A stretch of DNA of 64,000 bases. Origin: an uncultured Dehalococcoidia bacterium. Lineage in GTDB: Bacteria; Chloroflexota; Dehalococcoidia; Lucifugimonadales; UBA3495. Location: NCBI GenBank assembly GCA_951812535.1, contig CATOSK010000013.1, positions 1-64,000 on the forward strand, read 5' to 3'. The translations under genes and the position numbers were made by a program. The notes beneath the pieces were generated by a model. The model did no database searches. It worked only from the letters and a program-made list of their open reading frames with translations, and had not been told where the DNA came from. How positions within the stretch are numbered: position 1 is the stretch's first letter; each line of letters opens with the position of its first letter. Positions 34,822 to 44,331 of this stretch are shown here, in pieces.

Positions 34822-37290
34822 CTACGAGACGGCTACCGGTTCGGCGGACTTGGCGTAGATCATTATCTTGCCGTCCTCGTCCATATCAACGACCGCGGTA
34901 TCGCCAGCCTTGATCCGGCCTCCCAGCAACTCGTCAGACAACCGGTCCTCGACTTCGTTCTGGATTAGCCGACGCAGCGGCCGCGCTCCCAGCACCGGGT
35001 CAAAGCCGTTCTCTCCGAGGTACACCTTGGCGGCCTCGGTGAGCTCCAGGTCAACCTGCTTGTCCTCCAGTTCCTTGCGAACGAACCCCATCATCAGGTC
35101 GACGATGGCCAGGATCTCGTCCCGGTCCAGCTGGTGGAACACGATGGTTGCATCCAGCCGGTTCAGGAACTCGGGACGGAAGAAACGCTTGACCTCGTCC
35201 ATCACCTTGTCCTTCATCCGCTCGTAGGACTGTGAACTGGTCTGAGCGTCGTCGGCCTTGATCGCAAACCCCAGCGTCGTGTCGCGCTTGATCAGGTCGG
35301 AACCCAGGTTGCTGGTCATGACAATGATCGAGTTCCGGAAGTCTACCCGGCGACCCCGGGCGTCCGTCAACTGGCCAGCATCGAAAATCTGCAGCAGGAC
35401 GTTGAAGATCTCCGGGTGGGCCTTCTCTATCTCGTCCAGCAGGATGGCGCAGTAGTTCTTTCGCCGGACGGTCTCCGTCAGTTGGCCGCCCTCGTCGTAA
35501 CCCACGTATCCCGGGGGCGCTCCGATGAGCCGGGCCACCGTATGCCGCTCCTGGAACTCGGACATGTCCAAGCGGACCATGTTGTCTTCGTCCCCGAACA
35601 TAAACTCGGCCAGCGCCCGTACCAGCTCCGTCTTGCCCACACCTGTCGGGCCCAGGAACAGGAACACGCCGATGGGATGCCTGGGGTCTTTCAGGCCTGC
35701 CCGGGCGCGTCGGACGGCCTTGGATATGTTCACTATCGCCTCATCCTGGCCGATGATGCGCTTGTGCAGGTCGGCTTCCATGTGAAGAAGCCGCTCGGTC
35801 TCTTCCTGGGCCAGCCGGGTCACCGGGATGCCGGTCCACATGCTGACCACTTCCGCGATGTCGTCCTCGGTGACGTAGGTGCGCTCGCTGTTGCGCCCTT
35901 CCTGCCATTCTTTTTCCAGGTTGTCGAGGTTCTGGTTTAGGTTCAGTTCCCGGTCTCTTAGTTCGGCCGCGAACTCATACTGCTGTGAGGCGATTGCCTC
36001 GTCCTTTTCCTTGCGGACGTTGTCCAGCACCTGCATGGCATCCTTGACCGACGCCGGAGTGGCGCTGCCCCGCAGCCGCACCCGCGAGCCCGCCTCGTCC
36101 AGCAGGTCGATGGCCTTGTCCGGCAGGAACCGGTCCGGCAGGAACCGAACGGCTAGGTTCGCTGCGGCCTTCAGGGCGTCCTCGGTGTACTCAACGCTGT
36201 GGTGCTCTTCGTACCGGTCCTTCACCCCCTCCAGGATCGACAGCGTGTCGTCCTGGCTGGGTTCCTCCACGCGGACCGGTTGCAGCCGGCGTTCCAGAGC
36301 CGGGTCCCGCTCCACGTACTTCCGGTAGTCGTCCATGGTCGTGGCGCCGATGCACTGGATCTCTCCACGGGCTAATGAAGGCTTCAGGATATTCGATGCG
36401 TCCACCGCCCCCTCGGCCGCGCCCGCGCCCACCAGGGTATGGATTTCATCAATGAAGAGGACGCAGTTACCCGATGCCTTGATCTCCTCAATGACCTTTT
36501 TCAGCCGTTCCTCGAACTCGCCCCGGTACTTGGTGCCCGCGACCAGCGACCCCATGTCCAGAGTAACCAGCCTCTTGCCCTTCAGGGTATCGGGCACTTC
36601 CCCGTTGCTGATGTTCTGGGCCATAGCCTCGACGATTGCCGTCTTGCCCACGCCCGGCTCGCCCACCAGCACCGGATTGTTTTTGGTGCGGCGGCTCAGA
36701 ATCTGGACCACTCGTTCCAACTCGGTGGACCGGCCAATCACCGGGTCCAACTTGCCCGAGCGGGCGGCGACCGTTAGGTCTATGCCCAACTGGTCCAGGG
36801 TGGGGGTGCGGGTGGTGTTGCGGGAACCCTGCTGGCCGGTGGAGGAGCTGTTGCTCAGGATGCGGTGGGTCTCCGCCCGCACCTTCTCCAACGTTACGCC
36901 CAAGCTCTCCAGCACGCCCGCGGCCACGCCCTCGCCCTCCCGCAGGAGGCCGATGAGCAGGTGCTCGGTGCCGATGTAGGTGTGGTTCATTCGGCGGGCT
37001 TCGTCCACCGCCAACTCGACCACCTTCTTGGCCCGGGGAGTCAACCCAATCTCGCCCTGGGTGGGCTTCTCGCCGCGGCCGATGATGAACTCGACGGCCG
37101 AGCGTACCTTCGTCAGATCGACGCCCAAGCCCGACAGGACCCGGGCGGCCACCCCTTCAGTTTCGCGTACCAGCCCCAGCAGGATGTGTTCGGTCCCTAT
37201 GTAGTTGTGGTTGAACCGCTGGGCCTCTTCCTGTGCCAGCGACAGAACCCGGCGGGCCCGTTCGGAAAATTTCTCAAATCTGCTTCCCAT
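34822..37290 (-). CDS. clpC: ATP-dependent Clp protease ATP-binding subunit ClpC
   Basis: An 822-residue AAA+ unfoldase. Two N-terminal Clp repeats are visible ([13 protein letters not shown] near residue 31 and [13 protein letters not shown] near residue 105). The first ATPase has GEPGVGKT near residue 209; a UVR-type coiled section near residue 420 ([16 protein letters not shown]-like) marks ClpC rather than ClpB; the second ATPase has GPTGVGKT near residue 550. It feeds proteins to ClpP. No ctsR or mcsAB is adjacent, so regulation differs from Bacillus. A near-consensus promoter (TTTACA, 17 bases, TATAAT) lies 170-200 bases upstream, leaving an unusually long leader. Confidence 0.95.
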   Translation of the reverse strand: MGSRFEKFSERARRVLSLAQEEAQRFNHNYIGTEHILLGLVRETEGVAARVLSGLGVDLTKVRSAVEFIIGRGEKPTQGEIGLTPRAKKVVELAVDEARRMNHTYIGTEHLLIGLLREGEGVAAGVLESLGVTLEKVRAETHRILSNSSSTGQQGSRNTTRTPTLDQLGIDLTVAARSGKLDPVIGRSTELERVVQILSRRTKNNPVLVGEPGVGKTAIVEAMAQNISNGEVPDTLKGKRLVTLDMGSLVAGTKYRGEFEERLKKVIEEIKASGNCVLFIDEIHTLVGAGAAEGAVDASNILKPSLARGEIQCIGATTMDDYRKYVERDPALERRLQPVRVEEPSQDDTLSILEGVKDRYEEHHSVEYTEDALKAAANLAVRFLPDRFLPDKAIDLLDEAGSRVRLRGSATPASVKDAMQVLDNVRKEKDEAIASQQYEFAAELRDRELNLNQNLDNLEKEWQEGRNSERTYVTEDDIAEVVSMWTGIPVTRLAQEETERLLHMEADLHKRIIGQDEAIVNISKAVRRARAGLKDPRHPIGVFLFLGPTGVGKTELVRALAEFMFGDEDNMVRLDMSEFQERHTVARLIGAPPGYVGYDEGGQLTETVRRKNYCAILLDEIEKAHPEIFNVLLQIFDAGQLTDARGRRVDFRNSIIVMTSNLGSDLIKRDTTLGFAIKADDAQTSSQSYERMKDKVMDEVKRFFRPEFLNRLDATIVFHQLDRDEILAIVDLMMGFVRKELEDKQVDLELTEAAKVYLGENGFDPVLGARPLRRLIQNEVEDRLSDELLGGRIKAGDTAVVDMDEDGKIMIYAKSAEPVAVS

Positions 37291-37641
37291 AATTCCACTC
37301 CTTATGGGTTAGGGTGGGTACTCCAGGTTGCGTTGGCCGGTTCCCAGGTCAAGATACAGTTTGGAACTATAAGGCTGCTCACGGCCTTCCGCAAGGCATC
37401 CCCCGCCCCGCTCATCCCCTTTGGCGGGTGAGGGCGTCGTTTTCCTGCTTAAAGCGCAATTATATGGTAGGTATCAGACGGTGTAAAGGAACGGGAGCCG
37501 CGGGTTGACCGCCAAAAAGGGAGAAGGGGTAGGGGAAATCCCAGGAACAGGGACCTAATGCCGGTTCCGTGGTGCAGGCGGTTGCTGAGGCCGGTTCCTT
37601 CAAGTCAATGCCTTCAGCCTTGAAGATGAGGCAAACAAAAA
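37291..37641. other. Leader of clpC and 3' flank of the 5S gene
   Basis: About 350 bases without a gene. On the minus strand it holds the clpC promoter (37459-37487) and a ~160-base leader in which GC-rich hairpins can form (for example CCGCC...GGCGG near 37410-37427). No CIRCE element or other known operator was seen. Confidence 0.5.
37459..37487 (-). promoter_or_regulatory. Promoter of clpC
   Basis: Minus-strand -35 TTTACA (37482-37487), 17-base spacing, -10 TATAAT (37459-37464). One base from consensus in total. Confidence 0.75.
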
Positions 37642-37757
37642 CCCGGCGGTGACCTATTTTCCCACTCCGTCACCAGAGCAGTATCGTCGGCGCTGGGGCG
37701 TTTCACTTCCGTGTTCGGGATGGGAACGGGTGGGTCCACCCCGCTAGAACCACCAGG
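37642..37757 (-). rRNA. rrf: 5S ribosomal RNA (solitary)
   Basis: A complete 5S rRNA of about 116 bases. The terminal helix pairs CCTGGTGGT (37757-37749) with ACCGCCGGG (37650-37642). The conserved interior stretch CCCATCCCGAACACGGAAGT and the following CGCCCCAGCGCCGA loop are present. A T-rich tract follows the 3' end. Neither 16S nor 23S lies within 26 kb on the right or 37 kb on the left, so the gene is not part of an rrn operon here. It has its own promoter. Confidence 0.95.
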
Positions 37758-37771
37758 AATCAACGCGAGCC

Positions 37772-37800
37772 AGTATGCACCATTTTTCACATTCTGGCAA
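37772..37800 (-). promoter_or_regulatory. Promoter of the 5S rRNA gene
   Basis: Minus-strand -35 TTGCCA (37795-37800), 17-base spacing, -10 CATACT (37772-37777). The predicted start is about 7-8 bases before the mature 5S end. Confidence 0.7.
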
Positions 37801-37961
37801 GAGTTTTTCTTGGGGAAAAATGCTCATCACCTGTTAACATCGTGGTCAACCCGATACCATCCGCAGCCGGCCTTTGGCTCCCTGCCGTCCGGCGGGGGAT
37901 GGAGACCCCGCCGGGCCCCATCCCGGTGTCCTGGGAATCCCCTCTACTAACAAGGATAGAA

Positions 37962-38945
37962 ATGCGGAGTCCCCTGCTTCTCGCGGGTTTGGCTGTCTTC
38001 CTTACCGTCGCCGCTTCCTCTGTTGTTGTTTTCTACACATTAAAGTTGCCCGCCCCGGCTGCCCCGCCGGATGCGGCCCCGGAACCGGCCCCGGTTGCCG
38101 CGCCTTTTCCGCCACCCGCTCCTCCCGTTCCCTCGCAGGCCGATGCTGCCTCCGGGGATGAAGAACTCCACCTGGCCGACCGGCCCGAGTTCACCGTCGA
38201 CCTCGTCCTTCAGGCCTTGGAACGCTACGACCGGGAAGGTCGGGAGGCTACCGTCGCTTACTACAACTCGCCGGAAAGCGTTGTTGGAGAGTGGTACGTC
38301 TTCATCTTCGACGAGAACGACAAGCTCATCGCCGCCCAGGATCCCGACCTTATCGGGCAGGACCTCAAAGGAATCCTGGGAGTCGACCAGGCTGGCTATC
38401 GCTTCGGCGAGGTAATGCTGGGAGCCACGGACGGGGGGCTGTGGGCCGACTACCTGTTCCTGAACCCCAGGACCGGCAACCAGGAGTACAAGCACTCTTG
38501 GGTAATCCGCCATGACGGGCTGCTCTTCGGGTCCGGCTGGTACCAGATCCTGCCCGTTTCCCCCTTGGCCGCTGCCAAGTCCGACCCGGCGGACTACACC
38601 ATTGCCCTGGTGGATCGGGCCATCCGCTACTACCGTGCTCACGGCCGCGAGGGAGCCATACGATACTACGGCTCCCCGCAAAGCCTGGACGGATTGTGGT
38701 CGGTCTTCATCTTGGATGAAGAGGGTAAGTTCATCGCCCACTGGGACCCATCCATCCTGGGTGGCCATATCGACGAGACCGGAACCCCCTCCGACGGTGG
38801 CCGCTTCGCGGACCAGGAGGTCACCGAAGCTGGCCGCTGGATCGACTATCCTTTCTTCAACCCCGTCACCGGGAAGGATGGAATCAACCACACCTGGGTG
38901 ATACGCCACGACGGGATCTTCATCGGCTCCGGCTGGTTCGAGTAG
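37962..38945 (+). CDS. Membrane-anchored or secreted protein with two Cache-like sensor repeats
   Basis: A 327-residue protein. An N-terminal hydrophobic segment (residues 4-26) is followed by an Ala/Pro-rich linker (29-60). Then come two homologous domains (about 76-205 and 212-327), each with a helical start (ALERYDREGREATVAYYNSP; AIRYYRAHGREGAIRYYGSP) and the same closing stretch (HSWVIRHDGLLFGSGWYQ; HTWVIRHDGIFIGSGWFE). These resemble extracellular Cache ligand-binding domains. There is no kinase, cyclase or chemotaxis output domain, so it would be a stand-alone binding protein or partner of another receptor. The frame opens at 37842, but ATG 37962 has AAGGA 7 bases upstream and gives a sensible signal segment. 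Confidence 0.78.
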   Translation: MRSPLLLAGLAVFLTVAASSVVVFYTLKLPAPAAPPDAAPEPAPVAAPFPPPAPPVPSQADAASGDEELHLADRPEFTVDLVLQALERYDREGREATVAYYNSPESVVGEWYVFIFDENDKLIAAQDPDLIGQDLKGILGVDQAGYRFGEVMLGATDGGLWADYLFLNPRTGNQEYKHSWVIRHDGLLFGSGWYQILPVSPLAAAKSDPADYTIALVDRAIRYYRAHGREGAIRYYGSPQSLDGLWSVFILDEEGKFIAHWDPSILGGHIDETGTPSDGGRFADQEVTEAGRWIDYPFFNPVTGKDGINHTWVIRHDGIFIGSGWFE

Positions 38946-38975
38946 CCTCGGCTTAAGCCTCGAAAGACGCCCGCC

Positions 38976-40760
38976 TTACCATCCCAGCATCACCGGCTCT
39001 TTCCGTGGGTCTGCGCCACCCCGGTACACCCCCGCCTCCGGGTCAACCACAATCGGAGCGAACCCGTTGCGGATGTCCCACGGCCCGACCTCCTCTACCC
39101 GGTGTCCCAGGTGGTTTAGGGCTTCCACCAGATCGCCGGGAACCCGTCCTTCCATCTCCAGGCGGTTCGGAAACTCCCGGTGCGGCCATGGGGATTGGGG
39201 GAAGCTGTACCCGCAGTAACGGGGGGCCTCCACCGCATCCTGCACATGCAGCCCAAAGTCCACCATGTTGGTCAGTACCTGCAGGTTGCTCTGGGGTTGG
39301 CTGTCCCCGCCCGGCGTGCCCAGGGTCATGAACGGCTCACCGTCCTTCAGCACTATGAAGGTGCAGGGAGTTGTGCGCGGACGCTTATGCGGCGCCAGCG
39401 CGTTGGGATTGCCCGGGTCAAGCCAGAAGTAGCATCCCCGGCAGTTGATGACGATGCCCGTATCCCCCAGCACCATGCCCTGGGAAAGCCCGGCAAAGCT
39501 GCTGGGCGTTGCCGAAACCATGTTGCCCTCGCTGTCCGCCGTGGACAGGTAGGTCGTCCCGTCACCGTCGCCGCCCACTGGCTCCATCACCGGAGCCGCA
39601 TCGCTGGCCCGTGCGCCCTCGGCCAGCGCCAGCATTTTCCTGGGGTCCCCCGGCGGATAGGATGGCTGCGCCCGGTTCGTATCGATCAGGCCCCGGCGAA
39701 GCGCCGCATACTCCTTGGAAAGCAGCCCGTCCACCGGCACGTCCACGAAGGCCGGGTCGCCGGCGTACCGCTCCCGGTCGGCGAACGCCAGCTTCAATGC
39801 CTCCACCTGCAGGTGCACGGCTTGAGGGCTGTTGTGACCCAACGCTTTCAGATCAAACCCCTCCAGGATGTTCAGCGTCTCCAGCAGCGCAATCCCCTGA
39901 GTCCACGTCCGGTTGGTGAAGACCTCATACCCCCGGTAGGTGGTGGAGATCGGCTCCTCCAGCGGTGACTCGTACTCTGCGAAGTCTTCCAGCGTGTACA
40001 GCCCGCCCAGGCCCTCCAGCGACCTGACCATCCTTTGTGCCACGTCCCCCTTGTAGTACACGTCCCGCGCCGCCCTGATTGCCGCCGCCCGCGTCTTCCC
40101 CTGGGAAAACGCCTCCTCCTCGGCTTGGACCATCAGCGACAGGGAGCGTCCCAGGTCTTTCTGGACAAAGGGTTTGCCCAATTCCGGCGGTTTCCCGTTC
40201 GGCAGGAATATCCGGGCCGAGTCCGGATACTTCCTCAGGTTGTCCATCCGTTCCGCCGACCCGATGGCCCGGTTCAGCAACTGGTATGCCGGGAATCCCT
40301 CGGATGCGAAATGCAGCGCGCTTTCCGCAACCTGCCCGAAGGTCATCGTCCCGTACTCGGTCAGCATGGTCAGCAGTGCCGAGATTACCCCGGGAACGGT
40401 GCTGCTCAGCACTCCCGGCGGGATCTCTCCCCACCGCTCCATGTAAAGGTCGATGGTCGCCGCCTTGGGCGCCCACCCCTGGCCCACCACCGACCGTACC
40501 ACCCCGGCCGCCCGGTCGTAGAACAGGAAGGCGACCTCTCCGCCCAGGGTGTAGTGGGCGGTGGGCTCCATAACCCCCGCCGCCAGGGCAGACGCCACGG
40601 CGGCATCCACCGCGTTGCCCCCCTGCCACAGGATCCTCATCCCGGTCTGTGCGGTCAGCTGTGTCCCGCCTCCGGCCATCCCCCGTGTCCCCCAGACCAT
40701 GGGCCGGTGGGAATAATCCCCGTAGGGTCCAACCGTGCATCCCGCCGCGCCGTTCACCAT
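38976..40760 (-). CDS. Gamma-glutamyltransferase family protein
   Basis: A 594-residue Ntn-hydrolase proenzyme. The family opening is present (GMRILWQGGNAVDAAVASAL), and the expected nucleophile Thr lies at the autocleavage point in GDGTTYLSTADSEGNMVSA, with the oxyanion and C-terminal blocks after it (GTPGGDSQPQ, near residue 505). Members cleave gamma-glutamyl bonds of glutathione or act as acylases. No clear signal peptide is seen, unlike the periplasmic enzyme of E. coli. ATG 40760 is chosen within a longer open frame because GGAGG lies about 10 bases upstream. It is divergent from the thioredoxin-fold lipoprotein gene. Confidence 0.88.
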   Translation of the reverse strand: MVNGAAGCTVGPYGDYSHRPMVWGTRGMAGGGTQLTAQTGMRILWQGGNAVDAAVASALAAGVMEPTAHYTLGGEVAFLFYDRAAGVVRSVVGQGWAPKAATIDLYMERWGEIPPGVLSSTVPGVISALLTMLTEYGTMTFGQVAESALHFASEGFPAYQLLNRAIGSAERMDNLRKYPDSARIFLPNGKPPELGKPFVQKDLGRSLSLMVQAEEEAFSQGKTRAAAIRAARDVYYKGDVAQRMVRSLEGLGGLYTLEDFAEYESPLEEPISTTYRGYEVFTNRTWTQGIALLETLNILEGFDLKALGHNSPQAVHLQVEALKLAFADRERYAGDPAFVDVPVDGLLSKEYAALRRGLIDTNRAQPSYPPGDPRKMLALAEGARASDAAPVMEPVGGDGDGTTYLSTADSEGNMVSATPSSFAGLSQGMVLGDTGIVINCRGCYFWLDPGNPNALAPHKRPRTTPCTFIVLKDGEPFMTLGTPGGDSQPQSNLQVLTNMVDFGLHVQDAVEAPRYCGYSFPQSPWPHREFPNRLEMEGRVPGDLVEALNHLGHRVEEVGPWDIRNGFAPIVVDPEAGVYRGGADPRKEPVMLGW

Positions 40761-40875
40761 CGCGAATCCTCCGTTTCGTAGGCATGACGCCCAATACTTC
40801 CGTCGAATTGTCCCGGTTATACCCCTATTCCCCTGCCTCCGCAACCGGAAAAAACCTTGTAGCCCTGCCCTACCG

Positions 40876-40881
40876 TATACT
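40876..40881 (+). promoter_or_regulatory. -10 box next to the lipoprotein start
   Basis: TATACT with only 7 bases before the ATG at 40889 and no ribosome-binding site, a leaderless arrangement. No convincing -35. Confidence 0.4.
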
Positions 40882-40888
40882 TGTACTC

Positions 40889-42058
40889 ATGAAACTGGTT
40901 AAGCTGGCCGCCATCCTCCTGCTCCCCGTCCTGCTTGGAGGGTGTGTCTATGCCTGCACCACCGGACCGGCGCCCGAGCTCCGCGGCATCGCCGGATGGG
41001 TCAACACCTCCGGCACCACCATCGAGGAACAGCGGGGGCGCGTTGTTCTCCTGGACTTCTGGACCTACTCCTGCGTCAACTGCATCCGCACCTTTCCTTA
41101 CCTCAGGACCTGGCATGACAAGTACCACCGTTACGGATTGACCACCATCGGCATCCACTCCCCTGAGTTCGAGTTCGAAAAATCCCTGTCCAATGTGGAA
41201 GAAGCAGCCCGTACCCACCGACTCGAGTACCCCATCGCCCTGGACAACCTTTTCGCCACCTGGGATGCCTACGGCAACAACGCCTGGCCCTCCAAGTTCC
41301 TCATCGACCAGGAAGGGATGGTACGCTACGCCCGCCGCGGCGAGGGAGCCTACGTCGAGACCGAGGAGGCCATCCGGGAACTGCTGGAGGAGACCGGCGT
41401 TGACCTGTCCCACATTCCCGCCGACACCACTCCTGACCCGGAGTTCGTGGATGAGGCCTTCGCCGCCGATCCGGCCCAGCGCATCACCCGCGAGCTCTAC
41501 GCCGGGTACCTCCGCAACCACACCCTCCCTTCCTCCGCTTTCGCAACCCTCGTCGGAGAGACCCCGTCCTACATCATGCACCCCGAGTACTATACCGTCG
41601 AAGATGGAGAGGTCCTGTATCACGACTTCCAGCGCTACTTCAACCACTTCATCTATATCAACGGCCTATGGTACAACGGCCCCGAAAGCATCTCCCACGC
41701 CCGGGAGACCTCTGGTTTCGAGGACTACGTTGCCATCAAGTTCTACGCCACCAGCGTCAACTCCGTTATGGCCGCCACGCCCCCTGAGGACACCCCGGAT
41801 GCCGCCTCCGCCCGGTACCGCTCCGGCAGCCACCGGGTACGGCTGCTGCTGGACGGAAAACCCCTGAGCCGCTCCCAGGCCGGGAAGGACGTTGAGTTCG
41901 ACAACGCCGGCAACAGCTATGTCACCGTGGGAGAACCCGACCTATACCGCCTCGTGGAACTCCCCGAGTTTTCCAGCCACGAACTGCAACTGGCCGTCAA
42001 CACCCCCGGACTGTCCCTCTTCACCTTCACCTTCGGCGCCTACCCTGAAGGCCCATGA
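40889..42058 (+). CDS. Thioredoxin-fold lipoprotein (DipZ-like redoxin) with C-terminal domain
   Basis: A 389-residue predicted lipoprotein: hydrophobic leader, then lipobox LLGGC with Cys19. The redox domain follows with LLDFWTYSCVNCIRTFPYL, active-site Cys62-Val-Asn-Cys65 as in DipZ/TlpA-type thioredoxins, and PSKFLIDQEGMVRY. The C-terminal ~200 residues match the extra domain found in DipZ-like proteins (GLWYNGPESI; EFDNAGNSYVTVGEPDLYRL). It would act outside the membrane in thiol-disulfide exchange. Start chosen by the signal sequence; a TATACT 7 bases upstream suggests a leaderless mRNA. Confidence 0.85.
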   Translation: MKLVKLAAILLLPVLLGGCVYACTTGPAPELRGIAGWVNTSGTTIEEQRGRVVLLDFWTYSCVNCIRTFPYLRTWHDKYHRYGLTTIGIHSPEFEFEKSLSNVEEAARTHRLEYPIALDNLFATWDAYGNNAWPSKFLIDQEGMVRYARRGEGAYVETEEAIRELLEETGVDLSHIPADTTPDPEFVDEAFAADPAQRITRELYAGYLRNHTLPSSAFATLVGETPSYIMHPEYYTVEDGEVLYHDFQRYFNHFIYINGLWYNGPESISHARETSGFEDYVAIKFYATSVNSVMAATPPEDTPDAASARYRSGSHRVRLLLDGKPLSRSQAGKDVEFDNAGNSYVTVGEPDLYRLVELPEFSSHELQLAVNTPGLSLFTFTFGAYPEGP

Positions 42059-42205
42059 GGCAGTTCCACGGACAGGCCCATCACTAAAGAGATTACCTGG
42101 ATAAGGGGGTTTGGGGGATGCATCCCCCAACGTAACCCAGTCCCCATGTCGTCTAGCCCTGCCAATCCTTGTTTCGAAACAACTCGTGAAGGAAAAGTTA
42201 AACCC

Positions 42206-43039
42206 ATGACCGCCGCCGATGATTACGCCGCCCATCACGATGCCATCGCCGCCCAGCGGGACCGCATCTATGGATCTGACCGCCCCACCGATCCCTGGAC
42301 TGGCGAAATTGCCCGCCTCTTCCGCTTCAATCCCCACCGGGACTTGGAACCCAACCTGGAGGTTATCGCCTCCTATGTGCAGCCGGACGACGTGGTAATC
42401 GACGTGGGCGGGGGAGCCGGAAGGGTGTCTCTCCCGTTGGCCCTCCGCTGCCGTGAAGCCATCGTCGTCGACCCATCCTCTGGCATGGGTGCCGAATTCG
42501 ATGCCAGCCGCGATGAAGCCGGGGTCACCAACGCCCGCCGGGTGGAGTCAGACTGGCTGGCCACCGAGGGAATCGCTGGCGACATCGTCTTCTCCGCCGA
42601 CGTGGCTTACTTCGTCAGGGACATAGTCCCCTTCGTGGCAAAACTCCAGGCCGCCGCCCGCCGCCGCGTCATGATTACCCTGTGGAGCGAGGCCCCGCCC
42701 AACAGTGCCGCCTCCCTCTTCAGCCTCGTTTACGGTGAAGACCAGGCCCCGGTCCCTGGGTTCCGCCAACTCTTGGCCGTCCTCTGGGATATAGGTATTC
42801 TTCCCGACCTCCGCCTGCTCCCCGAACCGCCCTGGTGGGAGGGTGAACTGCTGGCAACCAGGGAGGAAGCCCTTGCTCTCGCACAGGAAGGACGCTGGCT
42901 CGTGGAACGGGACCGGCCCCGCGCCAGGCAGGTCTTCGAGGAAAACTTCGACCAACTCTTCAGCACATCCCCCGACGGCCACCGCCCCCTCTGGCGCCCC
43001 CCATCCCGTGAACTGCTGATAACCTGGGATACTGGGTAA
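42206..43039 (+). CDS. Class I SAM-dependent methyltransferase
   Basis: A 277-residue methyltransferase. Motif I is VVIDVGGGAGRVSLPLA near residue 64, with the acidic residue of motif II in AIVVDPSSGM and the motif IV-like DIVFSADVAYFV near residue 130. Substrate unknown. The frame extends upstream to 42146, but ATG 42206 has GAAGGA about 12 bases before it and starts just ahead of the helical lead-in. It follows the lipoprotein gene after ~150 bases and converges on a flavin monooxygenase gene. Confidence 0.82.
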   Translation: MTAADDYAAHHDAIAAQRDRIYGSDRPTDPWTGEIARLFRFNPHRDLEPNLEVIASYVQPDDVVIDVGGGAGRVSLPLALRCREAIVVDPSSGMGAEFDASRDEAGVTNARRVESDWLATEGIAGDIVFSADVAYFVRDIVPFVAKLQAAARRRVMITLWSEAPPNSAASLFSLVYGEDQAPVPGFRQLLAVLWDIGILPDLRLLPEPPWWEGELLATREEALALAQEGRWLVERDRPRARQVFEENFDQLFSTSPDGHRPLWRPPSRELLITWDTG

Positions 43040-43073
43040 AGCCTGTCTACGCTTGCCGGTCCAACGGCATTCG

Positions 43074-44246
43074 TCAGGAACCCGCTGCCGGTTGCGCCCC
43101 GCTCCGGGCCGCACCTTGCCGCAGCAGCGGGATCAGCTCCCGCCCGTATTCGATGGCGTCGTTCAGGGGATCAAATCCCCGCAGGATGAAGCTGGTGCAG
43201 CCGGCGTCATGGTAGGCCAGCAGCGAGTCCGCCACCTGTCGCGGCGTCCCCACCAGGCAGGTCGTGTTTCCCGCTCCGCCGCTGGCGTATGCAATCGGCA
43301 TCCACAGGCGCTCGTCATACACTTCCCGCGTCGCTGCGAAGTTGACGAGCCGCTGGGACAGTGCCGATTGCTCCCGCGCCGCCTGCCCCGGCACAATCTT
43401 CCCCCGGGTCGACTTCTCCACTCGCGCCAGGATTCCCCGCGCCCGCTCCCACGCCGCTTCCTCCGTGTCCGCCAGCACCGGCCTCAGGGACACGCTGAAG
43501 GAAAGCTCCCGGCCATGACCCGCCGCCCGCCGCCGCAGGTCTTCAACCCGTTGCCGGATGGAATCCAGTGGCTCCCCCAGGAAGGCGAACACGTCTGCCC
43601 ACCGTGCCCCTACCTCCACCGCCGCCTCCGACGCGCCCCCGAAGAACAGCGGAACATGGGGCTGCTGTCGGCACCTTACCTGGCTCCGCGCCCCCTGGAC
43701 CCGGTAGAAGTCTCCCCCGAAATCGAACGGTTTCGTCTCCGTCCACACCCGCTTCATCACGTCAAGATACTCGGCCGTCCGCCGGTAGCGGCCATCGTGG
43801 TCCAGCCAGTCCCCGTCCTGCCGCTGCTCTGCGTCGCTGCCGCCGGATATGATGTGCAGCCCGATCCGCCCCCCCGTCAGTTGGTCCAGCGTCGCCGCCT
43901 TCCTTGCGGCCAGCGTCGGAGCCACGAACCCGGGACGGTGGGCGATCAGATAACCCAGCCGGCTGGTCGCTCCGGCAGCGTACCCCGCCACCTCGAATCC
44001 GTCCGGGGTGCTCGACGAGTAACCCGTCAACACCATGTCGAACCCGGCGTCCTCGTGGGCACTGGCAAACTCCGCGATGTACTCGCCATCAACCCCCGCC
44101 GGAACCTCCCCGCCGGGATTAATGCTCCCTCCGAAAACGCTCAGGCTGGCTCCGGCCGTGGACGGGTCCTCCCGCTGCACCCCGATCATTCCCACAACCC
44201 GAACCCGCCCCGCGGGTAAAACTCCGGCAGAAGTTCCCTCCGTCAT
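43074..44246 (-). CDS. LLM class flavin-dependent monooxygenase (SsuD-like)
   Basis: A 390-residue luciferase-like monooxygenase of the alkanesulfonate monooxygenase branch. Family stretches are GFDMVLTGYSSSTPDGFEVA near residue 68, LIAHRPGFVAPTLAARKAAT, TGGRIGLHIISGGSD, GRYRRTAEYLDVMKRVW and PLFFGGASEAAVEVGARWAD. It would use FMNH2 to cleave a C-S or similar bond. It lies 85 bases downstream of another LLM gene on the same strand; no sulfonate transporter or flavin reductase is adjacent. Confidence 0.9.
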   Translation of the reverse strand: MTEGTSAGVLPAGRVRVVGMIGVQREDPSTAGASLSVFGGSINPGGEVPAGVDGEYIAEFASAHEDAGFDMVLTGYSSSTPDGFEVAGYAAGATSRLGYLIAHRPGFVAPTLAARKAATLDQLTGGRIGLHIISGGSDAEQRQDGDWLDHDGRYRRTAEYLDVMKRVWTETKPFDFGGDFYRVQGARSQVRCRQQPHVPLFFGGASEAAVEVGARWADVFAFLGEPLDSIRQRVEDLRRRAAGHGRELSFSVSLRPVLADTEEAAWERARGILARVEKSTRGKIVPGQAAREQSALSQRLVNFAATREVYDERLWMPIAYASGGAGNTTCLVGTPRQVADSLLAYHDAGCTSFILRGFDPLNDAIEYGRELIPLLRQGAARSGAQPAAGS

Positions 44247-44331
44247 GTTCCCCTCGCGTCGTGCAGCCGTTCCCCTCCACCCGTAAAAATCTGAAGCGGT
44301 AAGACCGCGCCGCCCAGGGCCACGGCTCCCC

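Noticed and set aside
37291-37460. CIRCE (HrcA) operator upstream of clpC
   Set aside because: No TTAGCACTC-type inverted repeat is present in the leader.
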